A stretch of DNA of 64,000 nt from Ruminiclostridium herbifermentans (GCF_005473905.2 NZ_CP061336.1:186001-250000); one strand, 5' to 3'; counted from the first letter of the stretch, positions 8,414-17,595 are shown. A program made the numbers and translations. The notes: generated by a model not told the origin, from the sequence alone.

Positions 8414-8854
8414 ATGAATAAAGTATATGCATTTATAATAATCATTCCGCTAATTGCAATTATATTTTTTAAAACAATTAGTTTTTATGAGTTTGATACA
8501 AAGCAGAGATACATAAAAAATGCTATAGACAGTGCTACACATAAGGTTATGTTAACCGGTGTAATGACAGTTAAGGATAAAGAAGAATTAATGACAAAAC
8601 TGCAAAAGATAAGTTCATTTAAAGATGAGGACATTATATTAAAATGTGGTTCAATGGATTCAGATGGAACACTTGCAAGCCTTAGTTCTTATAATTTGGG
8701 AGATGTACTTGATAGAGGTGAAATATTCAGCATATATATCCAGTCTGAGGCAGAAGCCAATTTTTCTAAAATGGAGGGCAAAGCAGAAGATGATAAGCTT
8801 TTTTATAAGGCAAAGGCCATTTGCAGGGTTGAAAAGAATAAACAACTGGATTAA
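8414..8854 (+). CDS. TadE/F-like membrane-anchored pseudopilin candidate
   Basis: A 146-residue protein with an N-terminal hydrophobic helix (MNKVYAFIIIIPLIAIIFF) and a soluble C-terminal part containing an SSFKDEDIILKCGSMDSDG stretch. It matches the size and layout of small pseudopilin-like proteins (TadE/TadF) in Tad loci, but I see no family-defining motif. The ribosome site AAAAGGAG is about ten bases before the ATG. It overlaps the next gene by 26 bases, suggesting co-translation. Confidence 0.5.
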   Translation: MNKVYAFIIIIPLIAIIFFKTISFYEFDTKQRYIKNAIDSATHKVMLTGVMTVKDKEELMTKLQKISSFKDEDIILKCGSMDSDGTLASLSSYNLGDVLDRGEIFSIYIQSEAEANFSKMEGKAEDDKLFYKAKAICRVEKNKQLD

Positions 8855-9518
8855 TAGTCATATATGTTACAAAAGTCAGGCTGGGGGTGGCTTGGGAATA
8901 GTTTATATTGGCTTAGGAGCCATAGTTTTAGCTTTTATAATTTTAATAAATATTGCAGATTACTCTATTTTAACATATAAAAGGAATGCTATTTCTAAAG
9001 CAATGGACTATGCTGTAAATGCTGCAGTGCAGGAACTAAATTTAAATCAAAGCATAATGGGATTAGCTGATGGGTTTTCAGAAGATACTGGAAATAGAAG
9101 CTTAGATGGAATCAAGATAGATATAGATATGGCCCAAAAAACATTCCTTACGGTATTCTATGAAAACTATAATTCCAGTAATTTTTGTATTGATGAAGAA
9201 TTGTTATTATGTGCTACACATACAATTGAGCAAAATCTGAAATATATAATAAAAGCTGGTAATGGGCAGATAAGTGAGGGGAACATCGAAAATCCTGCAT
9301 TTTTAGAATCTAGAATTAATCAGGCTATAAACCAATATTGGGCAAATTCAGAGGATGCTAGTAATGTATTTATAAACGGAAATGAAAAGACTAATATTAT
9401 AGAAAAAGGAGTTTACTTATTTGCATTTATCAAAGATATAAAAATAAAAGGTCTTTATTCACAAAGAACTACTAGCTTATCTAGTTTTGCTGGTGCTAAA
9501 GTTGAAAGGAAGAAATAA
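8829..9518 (+). CDS. TadE/TadG-like membrane protein (start uncertain)
   Basis: The frame is open from 8646, but its first 60 residues are a shadow of the preceding gene. TTG 8829 is the best start, giving about 229 residues with a weak AAAGG upstream and a 26-base overlap. Residues 15-45 (KSQAGGGLGIVYIGLGAIVL and on) form a Gly-rich membrane segment, followed by YKRNAISKAMDYAVNAAVQE, much like TadE/TadG proteins where small residues precede a helix and an Ala-rich stretch. The rest is a predicted extracytoplasmic domain. It ends the Tad block. Confidence 0.5.
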   Translation: MKRINNWINSHICYKSQAGGGLGIVYIGLGAIVLAFIILINIADYSILTYKRNAISKAMDYAVNAAVQELNLNQSIMGLADGFSEDTGNRSLDGIKIDIDMAQKTFLTVFYENYNSSNFCIDEELLLCATHTIEQNLKYIIKAGNGQISEGNIENPAFLESRINQAINQYWANSEDASNVFINGNEKTNIIEKGVYLFAFIKDIKIKGLYSQRTTSLSSFAGAKVERKK

Positions 9519-9525
9519 AACTATA

Positions 9526-9774
9526 TAGTACTTCAAACAAATATCTTTAATCAAGTATCCCATTTATATAAGTTGTACTCGCGTACAAGTAATAAGCAAT
9601 AAGTAATTTTTGCAAGCAAACATGGTTCAAAACAAATAGAAAAGCACAACGAAATAAAATAACGCGTTGTGCTTTTTTATTGAACTTGCAGAGTAAAATT
9701 ATAGTATTGGTCTACTTGTACTTTCGTACTAACTTATATAAATGGCTACTTACAAGATATTTGTTGAATTAGTA
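9526..9774. repeat. Long imperfect palindrome, MITE-like element
   Basis: The outer arms 9531-9592 and 9713-9769 are near-complete reverse complements of one another: both contain CATTTATATAAGTT, ACAAATATCTT and GTACAAGTA in matching order. The palindrome continues inward through GCAAG-type blocks to the central perfect stem at 9640-9676. The pentamer TAGTA flanks both ends (9526-9530, 9770-9774) and could be a target-site duplication. No coding sequence lies inside. The form fits a miniature inverted-repeat element or a fold-back insertion remnant. Confidence 0.6.
9640..9678 (+). terminator. Strong intrinsic terminator at palindrome centre
   Basis: AAAAGCACAACG (9640-9651) pairs perfectly with CGTTGTGCTTTT (9665-9676) across a 13-base loop, followed by further T residues. 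The left-hand A run gives a T run on the other strand too, so it may work in both directions. It would stop read-through from the Tad locus into the radical SAM gene. Confidence 0.75.
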
Positions 9775-9911
9775 TCGGTTCTTCATAGATAATTATTCTA
9801 ATATCCAATAAAACTATTTTAGTGTAAAATATCATTAGTTAATAACATGGAATCACCTTATAAGCGGAAAATTAAATTGTTATAGCCACATTATATAGAC
9901 AGGGAGCTGCA

Positions 9912-10799
9912 ATGAAAAATCATAAAAAGGAAAAATACAAAAAGGTTTATATTGAGATAACAAATATTTGTAATTTAAACTGTAATTTTTGTCCTTCTAC
10001 AAAAAGGCAGTTAAAATATATGAAAAAACAAGAATTTTTACATGTTATATCTCAAGTGAGACCATTTACAGATTATATATATTTTCATTTGATGGGAGAA
10101 CCGCTACTCAATCCGGAACTGGAAGATTTTCTTGAGATTTGTAAAAACACTGGTCTTCAGGTGAATTTAACTACAAACGGAACGTTGCTAAAAAAGAATA
10201 CCGACATATTGCTTAATGCGCCGGCACTTAGGAAGGTGAGTATTTCTCTGCACAGCTTTGAAGCAAATGATACTCAGTTAGATATGCAAGAATATTTGGA
10301 TGATACAATTAATTTTGCAAAAGAGGCAAGTAAAATGGGTATAATTTGTGAACTGAGACTTTGGAATGGAGATAGCGAAGGAATCATTGCCTGCAACAAA
10401 TTGAATTCACATATATTTGATATTATAGAACGAACTTTTAATATAGACTATAGTCTGCAAGCTGCTTTGAGGCAAAGTAATAACATTAAGTTGCAGGACA
10501 AGCTTTTTTTACATTTAGCACAAAAATTTGAATGGCCTGATATGGATAGTGAAATAATTGATGAAGGAGTATTTTGCTATGGCCTGCGAGATCAGTTTGG
10601 GATTCTGGTTGATGGTACAGTTGTGCCATGTTGCTTAGATAACGAAGGGAATATTCCTTTAGGCAATATTTTTAATGATACTCTTAGTAATATATTAAAT
10701 TCCGAAAGAGCAAAAAAAATATATGCTGGCTTTACCGCAAGGACTGCAGTTGAAGAACTATGTAAAAAGTGCGGATATGCTAAGAGGCATAAGAGATAA
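9912..10799 (+). CDS. Radical SAM/SPASM-domain protein
   Basis: The 295-residue protein has the radical SAM cluster motif CNLNCNFC near residue 18 (C-x3-C-x2-C) that holds the SAM-binding [4Fe-4S] cluster. HLMGEPLLNPELEDFLEICK is the usual GEP-region pattern. The C-terminal part has VPCCLDNEGNIPLGNIF and a final CKKCGY, typical of SPASM/Twitch domains with an auxiliary cluster. The substrate is not evident; such proteins modify peptides, sugars or enzymes. The ribosome site AGGGAG precedes the ATG. No recognisable Cys-rich or core-peptide gene lies next to it. Confidence 0.8.
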   Translation: MKNHKKEKYKKVYIEITNICNLNCNFCPSTKRQLKYMKKQEFLHVISQVRPFTDYIYFHLMGEPLLNPELEDFLEICKNTGLQVNLTTNGTLLKKNTDILLNAPALRKVSISLHSFEANDTQLDMQEYLDDTINFAKEASKMGIICELRLWNGDSEGIIACNKLNSHIFDIIERTFNIDYSLQAALRQSNNIKLQDKLFLHLAQKFEWPDMDSEIIDEGVFCYGLRDQFGILVDGTVVPCCLDNEGNIPLGNIFNDTLSNILNSERAKKIYAGFTARTAVEELCKKCGYAKRHKR

Positions 10800-10806
10800 T
10801 ATTTTA

Positions 10807-10947
10807 ATGTTTAGTAATTTACATGCTATAATTTTGAAGCTTTTATACAGTATAAATGATATAATTGATAATATATTGTGGAGACTTTTTAAGCATAGAC
10901 CAAAAAAATCGTCCGATATTATCGGATACTTAGCCGATAGTATTTGA
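10807..10947 (+). CDS. Possible small protein after radical SAM gene
   Basis: ATG 10807 lies eight bases after the radical SAM stop and encodes 46 residues: a hydrophobic N-terminal half (MFSNLHAIILKLLYSINDII) and a basic RLFKHRPKK stretch. The ribosome site is poor (AAGAGA). It could be a short membrane-associated peptide or chance coding. A link to the radical SAM enzyme as substrate cannot be supported from sequence alone, since there is no leader/core pattern or Cys cluster. Confidence 0.22.
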   Translation: MFSNLHAIILKLLYSINDIIDNILWRLFKHRPKKSSDIIGYLADSI

Positions 10948-10988
10948 CTTTATGAAAATATATGGTATAAGGTTTCTACACCGATTTC

Positions 10989-11031
10989 TTAGTTGAAAAC
11001 TGAAGGTGTTTAAACTTATCAATGGAAAGTT
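10989..11031. repeat. Dispersed repeat, copy A (GGTGTTTAAACTTATC core)
   Basis: This segment is nearly the same as 52957-52998: both read TAGTTGAAAA, then AGGTGTT(T)AAACTTATCA, then TGGAAAGTTG, about 38 of 42 positions matching. The core GGTGTTTAAACTTATC is also the terminal inverted repeat sequence (one base different) of the small element at 18098-18170. It is probably a remnant of the same mobile or regulatory repeat family. Confidence 0.5.
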
Positions 11032-11099
11032 GTTTATTCGAAACTATAAAGACTAGCTGACAAAAATAATTTAATAAATTGAAAAGGGGGAGCAGGTTC

Positions 11100-11123
11100 A
11101 TGCCCCATGTGATGGAGGCGTGA
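11100..11123 (+). CDS. Seven-codon upstream ORF before ABC-F gene
   Basis: A strong ribosome site (AAAAGGGGGAG) lies a few bases before ATG 11100, which encodes MPHVMEA and stops at 11123. The ABC-F gene itself begins with TTG 11137 and has no well-spaced ribosome site; the nearest GGAGG (11114-11118) is inside this short ORF, 18 bases away. Upstream peptides that control ABC-F ribosome-protection genes by attenuation are known in Firmicutes, but this ABC-F looks like a housekeeping type. Confidence 0.35.
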   Translation: MPHVMEA

Positions 11124-11136
11124 ACATAATTGTAAA

Positions 11137-13083
11137 TTGAATATTTTATCTGCGGAAGACATTTCAAAGAGTTATAGTGAAAAAATTCTATTTAATAATA
11201 TATCATTAGGAATTAGTGATGGGGACAAAATAGGTCTCATTGGTATAAATGGAACAGGAAAAAGTACTTTGTTAAAGGTTCTTGCAGGGTTAGAGAATAC
11301 TGACACAGGAAGAATAATAAAAGGGAATAGTGTAAGAATAGGTTATCTTGAACAGAGTCCTTCCTTTGAACCTGGGACAACTGTGCTTGAACAAGTTTTT
11401 GCAGGACCTACGCCTATTATGCAGCTACTACGTGAGTACCAGCTTGTGCTAAGAAAGAGCGAACAAAACCCAGAAGATAGTAATTTGCAAAAGCAATTAT
11501 TAGGATTAATGAACAAGATGGACAGTTTAAATGCGTGGTCAATAGAAAGCGAAGCAAAAACCATTCTTACAAAATTAGGTATAGATGATTTTAATGCTGA
11601 TGTGGCAACGCTGTCAGGAGGTCAGAGAAAGCGTATAGCAATGGCTGGAGCGTTGATTAATCCAACAGAATTACTAATATTAGATGAACCTACCAACCAT
11701 ATTGACAATGACTCTGTAGATTGGCTGGAAAAATACTTAAACACCAGAAAAGGTGCTCTTCTTATGGTAACCCATGATAGATATTTCCTTGAAAGAGTCG
11801 CAAATAGGATTATTGAACTTGACCATGGAAAGCTATACAGTTATCAAGCTAATTATAGTAAGTTTCTTGAGATGAAGGCCGAGCGCGAAGAACTTATGCA
11901 AGCATCTGAAAGAAAACGTCAGAATTTACTCCGAAATGAACTTGAATGGATAAGGAGAGGTGCTCAAGCTCGTTCTACAAAGCAAAAGGCTCGAATAGAG
12001 AGATTTGAAAAATTACAGGAAATTGAATCGCCAATACAGGATGACAATGTAGAAATTCAAGTGGGAGCTTCAAGATTAGGAAGAAAAATTATAGAGATTG
12101 AAAACATACAAAAGGCTTATGGTGAAAATAGGGTTATAAATGATTTTAGTTATATACTGCTAAGAGATGACAGAATAGGTATAATTGGGAAAAACGGAAT
12201 AGGTAAATCAACACTACTTGGAATAATTACAGGTCAAATTAAGCCTGATAAGGGTAAGGTTGAAGTTGGGGATACGGTTAAGATTGGATTTTTCACTCAA
12301 GAAAATGTGGACATGGATCAAAATCTTAGAGTTATAGATTACATCAAGCAGGTTGCTGAAAATATCGAAACAAAGAACGGAAGTATTAGCGCATCTCAGA
12401 TGTTGGAGAGATTTTTATTTCCGCCTAATGTTCAGTGGACACCTATATCAAAGCTTTCAGGTGGAGAGAAAAGAAGGTTGTATCTGCTGAAAATTCTTAT
12501 GGGAGCACCTAATATTCTGTTATTAGACGAGCCTACAAATGATTTAGATATTCAGACCTTGACTATATTAGAGAGTTATCTTGATGAATTTTCAGGAGCA
12601 GTAATAGCTGTATCCCATGATAGATACTTCTTAGATAGAATAGCAACAAAGATATTTTCCTTTGAAGGTGACGGAAATATAAAAAAATATTCCGGAAATT
12701 ATTCAGATTATCGTGAGTATGTGATGAACCAAGTCCAATCAGAGGAAATACCTAAAAAAACTGCTGACGTTAAGCAGGACAGTAACTCACAAAACAAAGT
12801 TGATAGACATGGACAGAAAGAGAGACCGCTTAAGTTTACTTTTAAAGAACAAAAGGAATTTGAAGAAATAGATAGTATTATAGCAAATCAGGAAAGCCAG
12901 TTAAAAAAGATACAAGAAGAGATTGATAAGGCATCTAGCGATTTTGAAAAGCTTCAAGAGTTATTGGCAAAACAGCAGCAATTGGAGGAACAACTGGAAT
13001 ATTCAATGGAACGCTGGACATACTTATATGAATTAGCTGATAAAATAGAAAAAAGCAAAATTGGCAAAAACAAAGGAGAATAA
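11137..13083 (+). CDS. ABC-F ATPase, Uup/YfmR-like
   Basis: A 648-residue soluble twin-ATPase: domain 1 has GINGTGKST, LSGGQRKRIAMA and LILDEPTNHID; domain 2 has GKNGIGKST, LSGGEKRRLYLL and LLLDEPTNDLD, with a linker of about 80 residues between. The C-terminal 70 residues (EFEEIDSIIANQESQLKKIQ and on) form the coiled-coil domain typical of Uup/YdiF/YfmR. Such proteins bind the ribosomal E site and relieve stalling or aid assembly; there are no membrane segments. TTG 11137 is the only usable start after an in-frame stop at 11110. The DEAD-box helicase follows with no gap, so the two are co-translated. Confidence 0.85.
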   Translation: MNILSAEDISKSYSEKILFNNISLGISDGDKIGLIGINGTGKSTLLKVLAGLENTDTGRIIKGNSVRIGYLEQSPSFEPGTTVLEQVFAGPTPIMQLLREYQLVLRKSEQNPEDSNLQKQLLGLMNKMDSLNAWSIESEAKTILTKLGIDDFNADVATLSGGQRKRIAMAGALINPTELLILDEPTNHIDNDSVDWLEKYLNTRKGALLMVTHDRYFLERVANRIIELDHGKLYSYQANYSKFLEMKAEREELMQASERKRQNLLRNELEWIRRGAQARSTKQKARIERFEKLQEIESPIQDDNVEIQVGASRLGRKIIEIENIQKAYGENRVINDFSYILLRDDRIGIIGKNGIGKSTLLGIITGQIKPDKGKVEVGDTVKIGFFTQENVDMDQNLRVIDYIKQVAENIETKNGSISASQMLERFLFPPNVQWTPISKLSGGEKRRLYLLKILMGAPNILLLDEPTNDLDIQTLTILESYLDEFSGAVIAVSHDRYFLDRIATKIFSFEGDGNIKKYSGNYSDYREYVMNQVQSEEIPKKTADVKQDSNSQNKVDRHGQKERPLKFTFKEQKEFEEIDSIIANQESQLKKIQEEIDKASSDFEKLQELLAKQQQLEEQLEYSMERWTYLYELADKIEKSKIGKNKGE

Positions 13084-14718
13084 ATGGAACAATTATTTGA
13101 AAGTATGGAACTAAATAAGTCGCTGGTTGATGCACTTAAGAAGGTTAATATAACAGTGCCTACCGAGATTCAGTCCAAGGTAATACCAGAGGCACAGAAT
13201 AATAAGGATTTGATAATTCAGTCGGAAACAGGTACTGGGAAAACTCTTGCATATTTGCTGCCTCTCTTCGAAAAAATAGACACGCAGAAAAAGGAAATGC
13301 AGGCAATTATACTTGTGCCTACCCATGAATTGGCTATACAAGTTGAAAGACAGATAGAGATGCTGTCTCAGAATTCGGACTTAAAAGCAACATCTACGCC
13401 TATTATCGGTGATGTAAATATACAGAGGCAAATTGAAAAGCTTAAGCTTAAACCCCATATAATTGTAGGAACTGCAGGAAGAATACTTGAATTAATTCAG
13501 AAAAAGAAAATTTCTGCACATACAATAAAAACCATTATTATAGATGAAGCTGATAGGTTGCTTGATGACAGCTACATTGAAGGGACAAAAGCTGTAATTA
13601 AGACGACACTAAAGGAGAGGCAGGTAGTTATTTGCTCTGCCAGTATATCTGCCCGTACAATTGAACGGGCCAAGCAGTTTATGAAGGAACCCTTATTGAT
13701 AAAAAGCACTCCAAAGATGCAGATTCCTGATACAATTGAGCATATCTATTTTGTGGCAGAGCAGCGTGACAAAATAGAAGTAATGAGAAAGGTTATCAGA
13801 ATGTTAAATCCGAAAAAAGCAATTGCATTTTGCGGAAGCGGTTATGACATTGAAGAGGCTGCTGAAAAGCTAAAATACCACAAAATAAATGCTGACAGCA
13901 TACATGGCTCAAATGTAAAGATGGATAGAAAAAAGGTAATGGACAACTTCAAGTCAGGAAAGCTGCAGATATTAGTTGCAACAGATATTGCAGCCAGGGG
14001 ACTTGATATTGAAGGGGTAACGCATATAATTAATTTAGATATACCAGAACGTTCCATGGAATACCTGCATAGAGCCGGAAGGACTGGAAGAAATGGCAAA
14101 TCAGGTATGACAATATCTATTGTGACTGAAAAAGAGATTGAGTTTATAAAGCAGTATGAAAGAGAACTTCAAATAACAATAACACCTAAGTCAATGAAAA
14201 ATGGTGTTATTATTGATTATAAAAAGGGTATAAAAAATAAGAATGCTTCTAAAGCTGCAGGAGCAAATAGAGGCAAGACATTTAGCAAATCTAGTTCTAA
14301 GCATAAAATAGATGGTAATGGAAAATCAGAAAGTAGAAAAAAATCTATTGAAGGACAATCAAGTACTCATTATAATGAAAAGCTTAGATTTGAAGGCGAT
14401 TATAAGACCAAGTCATTAAAAAAATATGAACGAGAAGAAAAGCAAGCTGTGGCGAAAAGACAGAATAACAGCAGAAAAGCTACACCTACAGATAGAAAAG
14501 GAACGGAAAATTTCAAGCAAGGTGTATGGGAGCAGCAATTAGAGAGCTATGGCAAGAGCAAAAGTGACAAGTTGTTGACAAGTAACAAATCTAACAGCAA
14601 AGCATCAGCAAACCGCAGTTCTAATGGAAAGCCAACAGCTAATAGTGGTTCAAAGGGCAAAGCATCATCAGACGGAGCAAAAAGCAGTAGACCTATGGTA
14701 TTTAGAAAGCCCAAATAA
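13084..14718 (+). CDS. DEAD-box ATP-dependent RNA helicase
   Basis: A 544-residue helicase with the usual motif order: Q-motif (VPTEIQSKVIPEA), motif I SETGTGKT, Ia PTHELAIQ, TAGRILE, motif II DEAD, motif III SAS in place of SAT, then ARGLDIEGVTHIIN and HRAGRTGRNGKSG. The C-terminal 170 residues are Lys/Ser/Asn/Gly-rich and likely disordered, as in CshA/DeaD-type RNA-binding tails. It unwinds RNA in ribosome assembly or mRNA turnover. The ribosome site AAGGAG lies in the end of the ABC-F gene, and ATG follows its stop directly. Confidence 0.88.
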   Translation: MEQLFESMELNKSLVDALKKVNITVPTEIQSKVIPEAQNNKDLIIQSETGTGKTLAYLLPLFEKIDTQKKEMQAIILVPTHELAIQVERQIEMLSQNSDLKATSTPIIGDVNIQRQIEKLKLKPHIIVGTAGRILELIQKKKISAHTIKTIIIDEADRLLDDSYIEGTKAVIKTTLKERQVVICSASISARTIERAKQFMKEPLLIKSTPKMQIPDTIEHIYFVAEQRDKIEVMRKVIRMLNPKKAIAFCGSGYDIEEAAEKLKYHKINADSIHGSNVKMDRKKVMDNFKSGKLQILVATDIAARGLDIEGVTHIINLDIPERSMEYLHRAGRTGRNGKSGMTISIVTEKEIEFIKQYERELQITITPKSMKNGVIIDYKKGIKNKNASKAAGANRGKTFSKSSSKHKIDGNGKSESRKKSIEGQSSTHYNEKLRFEGDYKTKSLKKYEREEKQAVAKRQNNSRKATPTDRKGTENFKQGVWEQQLESYGKSKSDKLLTSNKSNSKASANRSSNGKPTANSGSKGKASSDGAKSSRPMVFRKPK

Positions 14719-14961
14719 ACAGATGTGTTTTAAAGATTAATTAGTTTAAAAGTAGAAATAAAGAACTCAAACTTTAAGTGGAATATACTGCATAAAGCCA
14801 AGTAATACAAGGTGTGCAGCATTATAAAGTGAAAAGCAAATAATTATATAATATAAGTAGGTTCGCTGCATAACAAGCTGTTGGCAATTCTACCGCACCG
14901 ATAGATCTTTTATGTGCGGAGTTTGAGCAAAGAATAAGAACTAAAGGGGGTTAAGTTCTAG

Positions 14962-15864
14962 TTGGAATCAACAACTTTACCAAAGTCATGGGAGGGTATT
15001 TTAGACTCGGCAAGTTTCATACCAATTACAAGCATGAAGTCTATTGAGCGCTATCGTGATACACGTTGGACAAAGGGACTTAGCATTCACGAAACATTTG
15101 AGATGGTTTACATTAAGTCGGGTGAAGGCTTGTTCGAAATTGGAGATCAGAGTCTTGAAGTTGGGTCAAATGATATAGTTATAATTAAGCCTCATCAGCA
15201 TCATCAACTGACTGCAAAGTCAGATCATGGCTGTGACTTCATTGTATTATATTTTAAGTTTGTAAATAAGGCTCACAAAGATTTATCAGAGACTTCACTG
15301 GCTGATTTTATTAACTATGTAAGCGGTAAAGCTTCAGGAGCATTTATAAATCTTAAGGTAAGTCAAAAAAATGATATTATAGGGCTGCTAAATAGAATAT
15401 TGAAGGAAAAAGCAAGTGATCAGCTAGGTAGTGAGTTGCTTAATTATTTAATGCTGATGGAATTATTTGTGCTCATATCTAGAGCATTGAAGGCTGAATG
15501 GGAAAATAGCATCAAAAATAAAAGCCCCAAAATAAAGGAACTTATACAATCAGCTATACAATTTGTTCAAAATAATTATGAAAGAGAAATATCTATTACT
15601 GATATAGCGAGGTATGTTTTTCTTAGCCCAAGTTACTTTACAAGAGCATTTAAGGAAGAAACAGGTTTTAGTCCAATGCAGTATCTCTTAAATATTAGAA
15701 TTAAACGTTCTTGTGAACTGCTTGAGGAAACTGATTTAAAAGTGGCAGATATAGCACACAGCGTTGGATTTTCAAACCAGCAGAGATTCAATGATATATT
15801 CAAAAAGCAGATGAAAATGACTCCTATGCAGTATAGAAATACGTCAAAAAACATTCAAAATTAA
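14962..15864 (+). CDS. AraC-family regulator with N-terminal cupin
   Basis: A 300-residue regulator: residues about 40-110 form a cupin-like sensing domain (FEMVYIKSGEGLFEIG, then IIKPHQHHQLTAKS), and the last 100 residues hold two HTH motifs of AraC type (ITDIARYVFLSPSYFTRAFK and VADIAHSVGFSNQQRFNDIF). Proteins of this kind bind sugars or related small molecules. The gene starts with TTG 14962, with AAAGGGGG about 13 bases upstream; the next ATG would delete the start of the cupin. A CCGCAC/GTGCGG hairpin (14893-14919) lies in its leader. The target is unknown. Confidence 0.8.
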   Translation: MESTTLPKSWEGILDSASFIPITSMKSIERYRDTRWTKGLSIHETFEMVYIKSGEGLFEIGDQSLEVGSNDIVIIKPHQHHQLTAKSDHGCDFIVLYFKFVNKAHKDLSETSLADFINYVSGKASGAFINLKVSQKNDIIGLLNRILKEKASDQLGSELLNYLMLMELFVLISRALKAEWENSIKNKSPKIKELIQSAIQFVQNNYEREISITDIARYVFLSPSYFTRAFKEETGFSPMQYLLNIRIKRSCELLEETDLKVADIAHSVGFSNQQRFNDIFKKQMKMTPMQYRNTSKNIQN

Positions 15865-15887
15865 TAAAAATAACGGTAAATAACAGG

Positions 15888-15948
15888 AAGAACACTTTTT
15901 AGTATTGATATATAATTGCAACAAGACAATGCTAAAAGGTGTTTCTTA
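15888..15948 (+). terminator. Terminator-like hairpin after AraC gene
   Basis: AACACTTTTTAGTATTG (15891-15907) pairs with CAATGCTAAAAGGTGTT (15927-15943), the few mismatches being G-U wobbles in RNA, and the flanking GAAG/CTTC-like bases extend it. A short T-rich stretch follows. It separates the regulator from the leu genes. Confidence 0.5.
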
Positions 15949-16284
15949 TTACATTATTATATTAAATTTGTAACTACATTTTAAATAGCCACATTTGCGG
16001 CAATGGAGCAAAGTTCGAAATAATATTGAAAAAACAATGTTAGCAAACCAGATTGGTTGTGATTTGTATATTATTATAGGTCAGTGCTGAATAACAATTT
16101 GAAAATATCAAATAGCATAGCTGCAAGACCAGTAATAGTGATTTCAGATTCAAAGGAAGCACAAGCTTCTGCTAAATCGTAGAACTTTTGCAAAATAAAA
16201 ATATTAATATAATAAGTTTTTATATGATTGATAGTATTCTTATAGCACTTATGTAAGACTTAACAGAATAAGGAGGCGTTTTAT
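15949..16284 (+). promoter_or_regulatory. Upstream region of leuC
   Basis: No gene was found in these 336 bases. A TATAAT at 16208-16213, with a poor TTTTGC 16 bases upstream, is the best promoter candidate and would leave a leader of about 65 bases. I looked for a T-box (the AGGGTGG-type specifier end) and for a Leu-rich leader peptide, and found neither. Control may come from a repressor or from the AraC gene next door. Confidence 0.3.
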
Positions 16285-17550
16285 ATGGGAATGACGATGA
16301 CACAAAAAATTCTTGCGGCTCACGCAGGGATGGGATCGGTTAGGGCAGGACAACTTATTAAAGCAAAACTAGATATGGTTTTAGGAAACGATATTACTAC
16401 TCCAGTGGCTATTAAGGAATTTGATAAAATAGGACTGGATAAGGTGTTTGATATAAATAAGATTGCAATAGTTCCTGACCACTTTACACCAAATAAAGAC
16501 ATAAAGTCAGCAGAGCAGGTAAAGCTTTGCAGAGAGTTTTCAAAGAGAATGGGAATTGTAAACTTTTTTGAAGTTGGACAAATGGGTGTAGAACATGCAC
16601 TGCTTCCTGAAAAGGGACTTGTTGTGCCAGGAGATGTAGTTATTGGAGCAGATTCGCACACTTGTACCTATGGTGCATTGGGTGCATTTTCTACAGGAAT
16701 TGGAAGCACTGATATGGCAGCAGGAATGGCAACTGGAGAAGCATGGTTCAAGGTTCCTGAGGCAATAAAATTTGTGTTGAAGGGAAAACCTCGCAAATGG
16801 GTTGGAGGAAAAGATGTAATTCTTCACATTATTGGAATGATAGGAGTAGACGGAGCACTATATAAATCAATGGAGTTTACTGGTGACGGCTGCCGTGAAC
16901 TTTCTATGGATGATAGGTTTACAATTGCTAACATGGCAATTGAGGCAGGTGCTAAAAATGGTATATTTGAAGTAGATGAAAAGACTATAGAATATGTAAA
17001 AGAACATTCAACAAGAAGTTATACAGCTTATAAAGCAGATGAGGATGCGGAATATAGTGCGGTTTATGAAATTGATTTAGATACTATTAAACCAACAGTT
17101 GCATTCCCGCATCTTCCTGAAAATGCTCGTACAATAGATAATGTTGGAGATATTAAAATAAATCAGGTAGTAATTGGTTCATGTACAAATGGAAGAATTG
17201 AAGATATGAGAATTGCTGCGGAAGTATTGAAGGGAAGAAAGGTACATGAAGATGTACGCTGTATCATTATTCCTGCTACTCAAAAGATTTGGAAACAAGC
17301 TATGAATGAGGGCTTATTTGATATATTCATTGATTCTGGAGCGGCTGTAAGTACACCTACATGCGGACCATGTCTTGGAGGGCATATGGGTATTCTTGCA
17401 AAAGGAGAAAGAGCAGTTTCTACTACAAACAGAAATTTTGTTGGACGTATGGGACACCCCGAAAGTGAAGTTTACTTAGCAAGCCCTGCTGTAGCAGCTG
17501 CATCTGCAGTTTTAGGAAAAATTGCTGGACCTGAAGATTTGGACAAATAA
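16285..17550 (+). CDS. leuC: 3-Isopropylmalate dehydratase large subunit
   Basis: LeuC with LeuD interconverts 2- and 3-isopropylmalate in leucine synthesis. The 421-residue protein has the aconitase-type [4Fe-4S] ligands at about Cys300 (GSCTNGR), Cys360 and Cys363 (PTCGPCLGG), and the [15 protein letters not shown] stretch. Its length matches the shorter clostridial/archaeal LeuC type rather than the 465-residue enterobacterial one. The ribosome site AAGGAGG precedes the ATG. leuD follows after 45 bases. leuA is not in this window. Confidence 0.95.
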   Translation: MGMTMTQKILAAHAGMGSVRAGQLIKAKLDMVLGNDITTPVAIKEFDKIGLDKVFDINKIAIVPDHFTPNKDIKSAEQVKLCREFSKRMGIVNFFEVGQMGVEHALLPEKGLVVPGDVVIGADSHTCTYGALGAFSTGIGSTDMAAGMATGEAWFKVPEAIKFVLKGKPRKWVGGKDVILHIIGMIGVDGALYKSMEFTGDGCRELSMDDRFTIANMAIEAGAKNGIFEVDEKTIEYVKEHSTRSYTAYKADEDAEYSAVYEIDLDTIKPTVAFPHLPENARTIDNVGDIKINQVVIGSCTNGRIEDMRIAAEVLKGRKVHEDVRCIIIPATQKIWKQAMNEGLFDIFIDSGAAVSTPTCGPCLGGHMGILAKGERAVSTTNRNFVGRMGHPESEVYLASPAVAAASAVLGKIAGPEDLDK

Positions 17551-17595
17551 GTTTGGCTAAGTGAACAACTACACAAAGTGTGAGGAGGCAAAAAT

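Noticed and set aside
8646-8828. Extended N-terminus of the TadE/G-like protein
   Set aside because: This part is the shadow of the preceding gene in another frame; residues are atypical and no ribosome site fits.
10723-10947. 74-codon ORF overlapping the radical SAM gene end
   Set aside because: Its first half is the radical SAM gene in another frame; only the part after 10807 could be separate.
15949-16284. T-box or leucine attenuator before leuC
   Set aside because: No T-box end motif, no Leu-codon run and no terminator/antiterminator pair were found.
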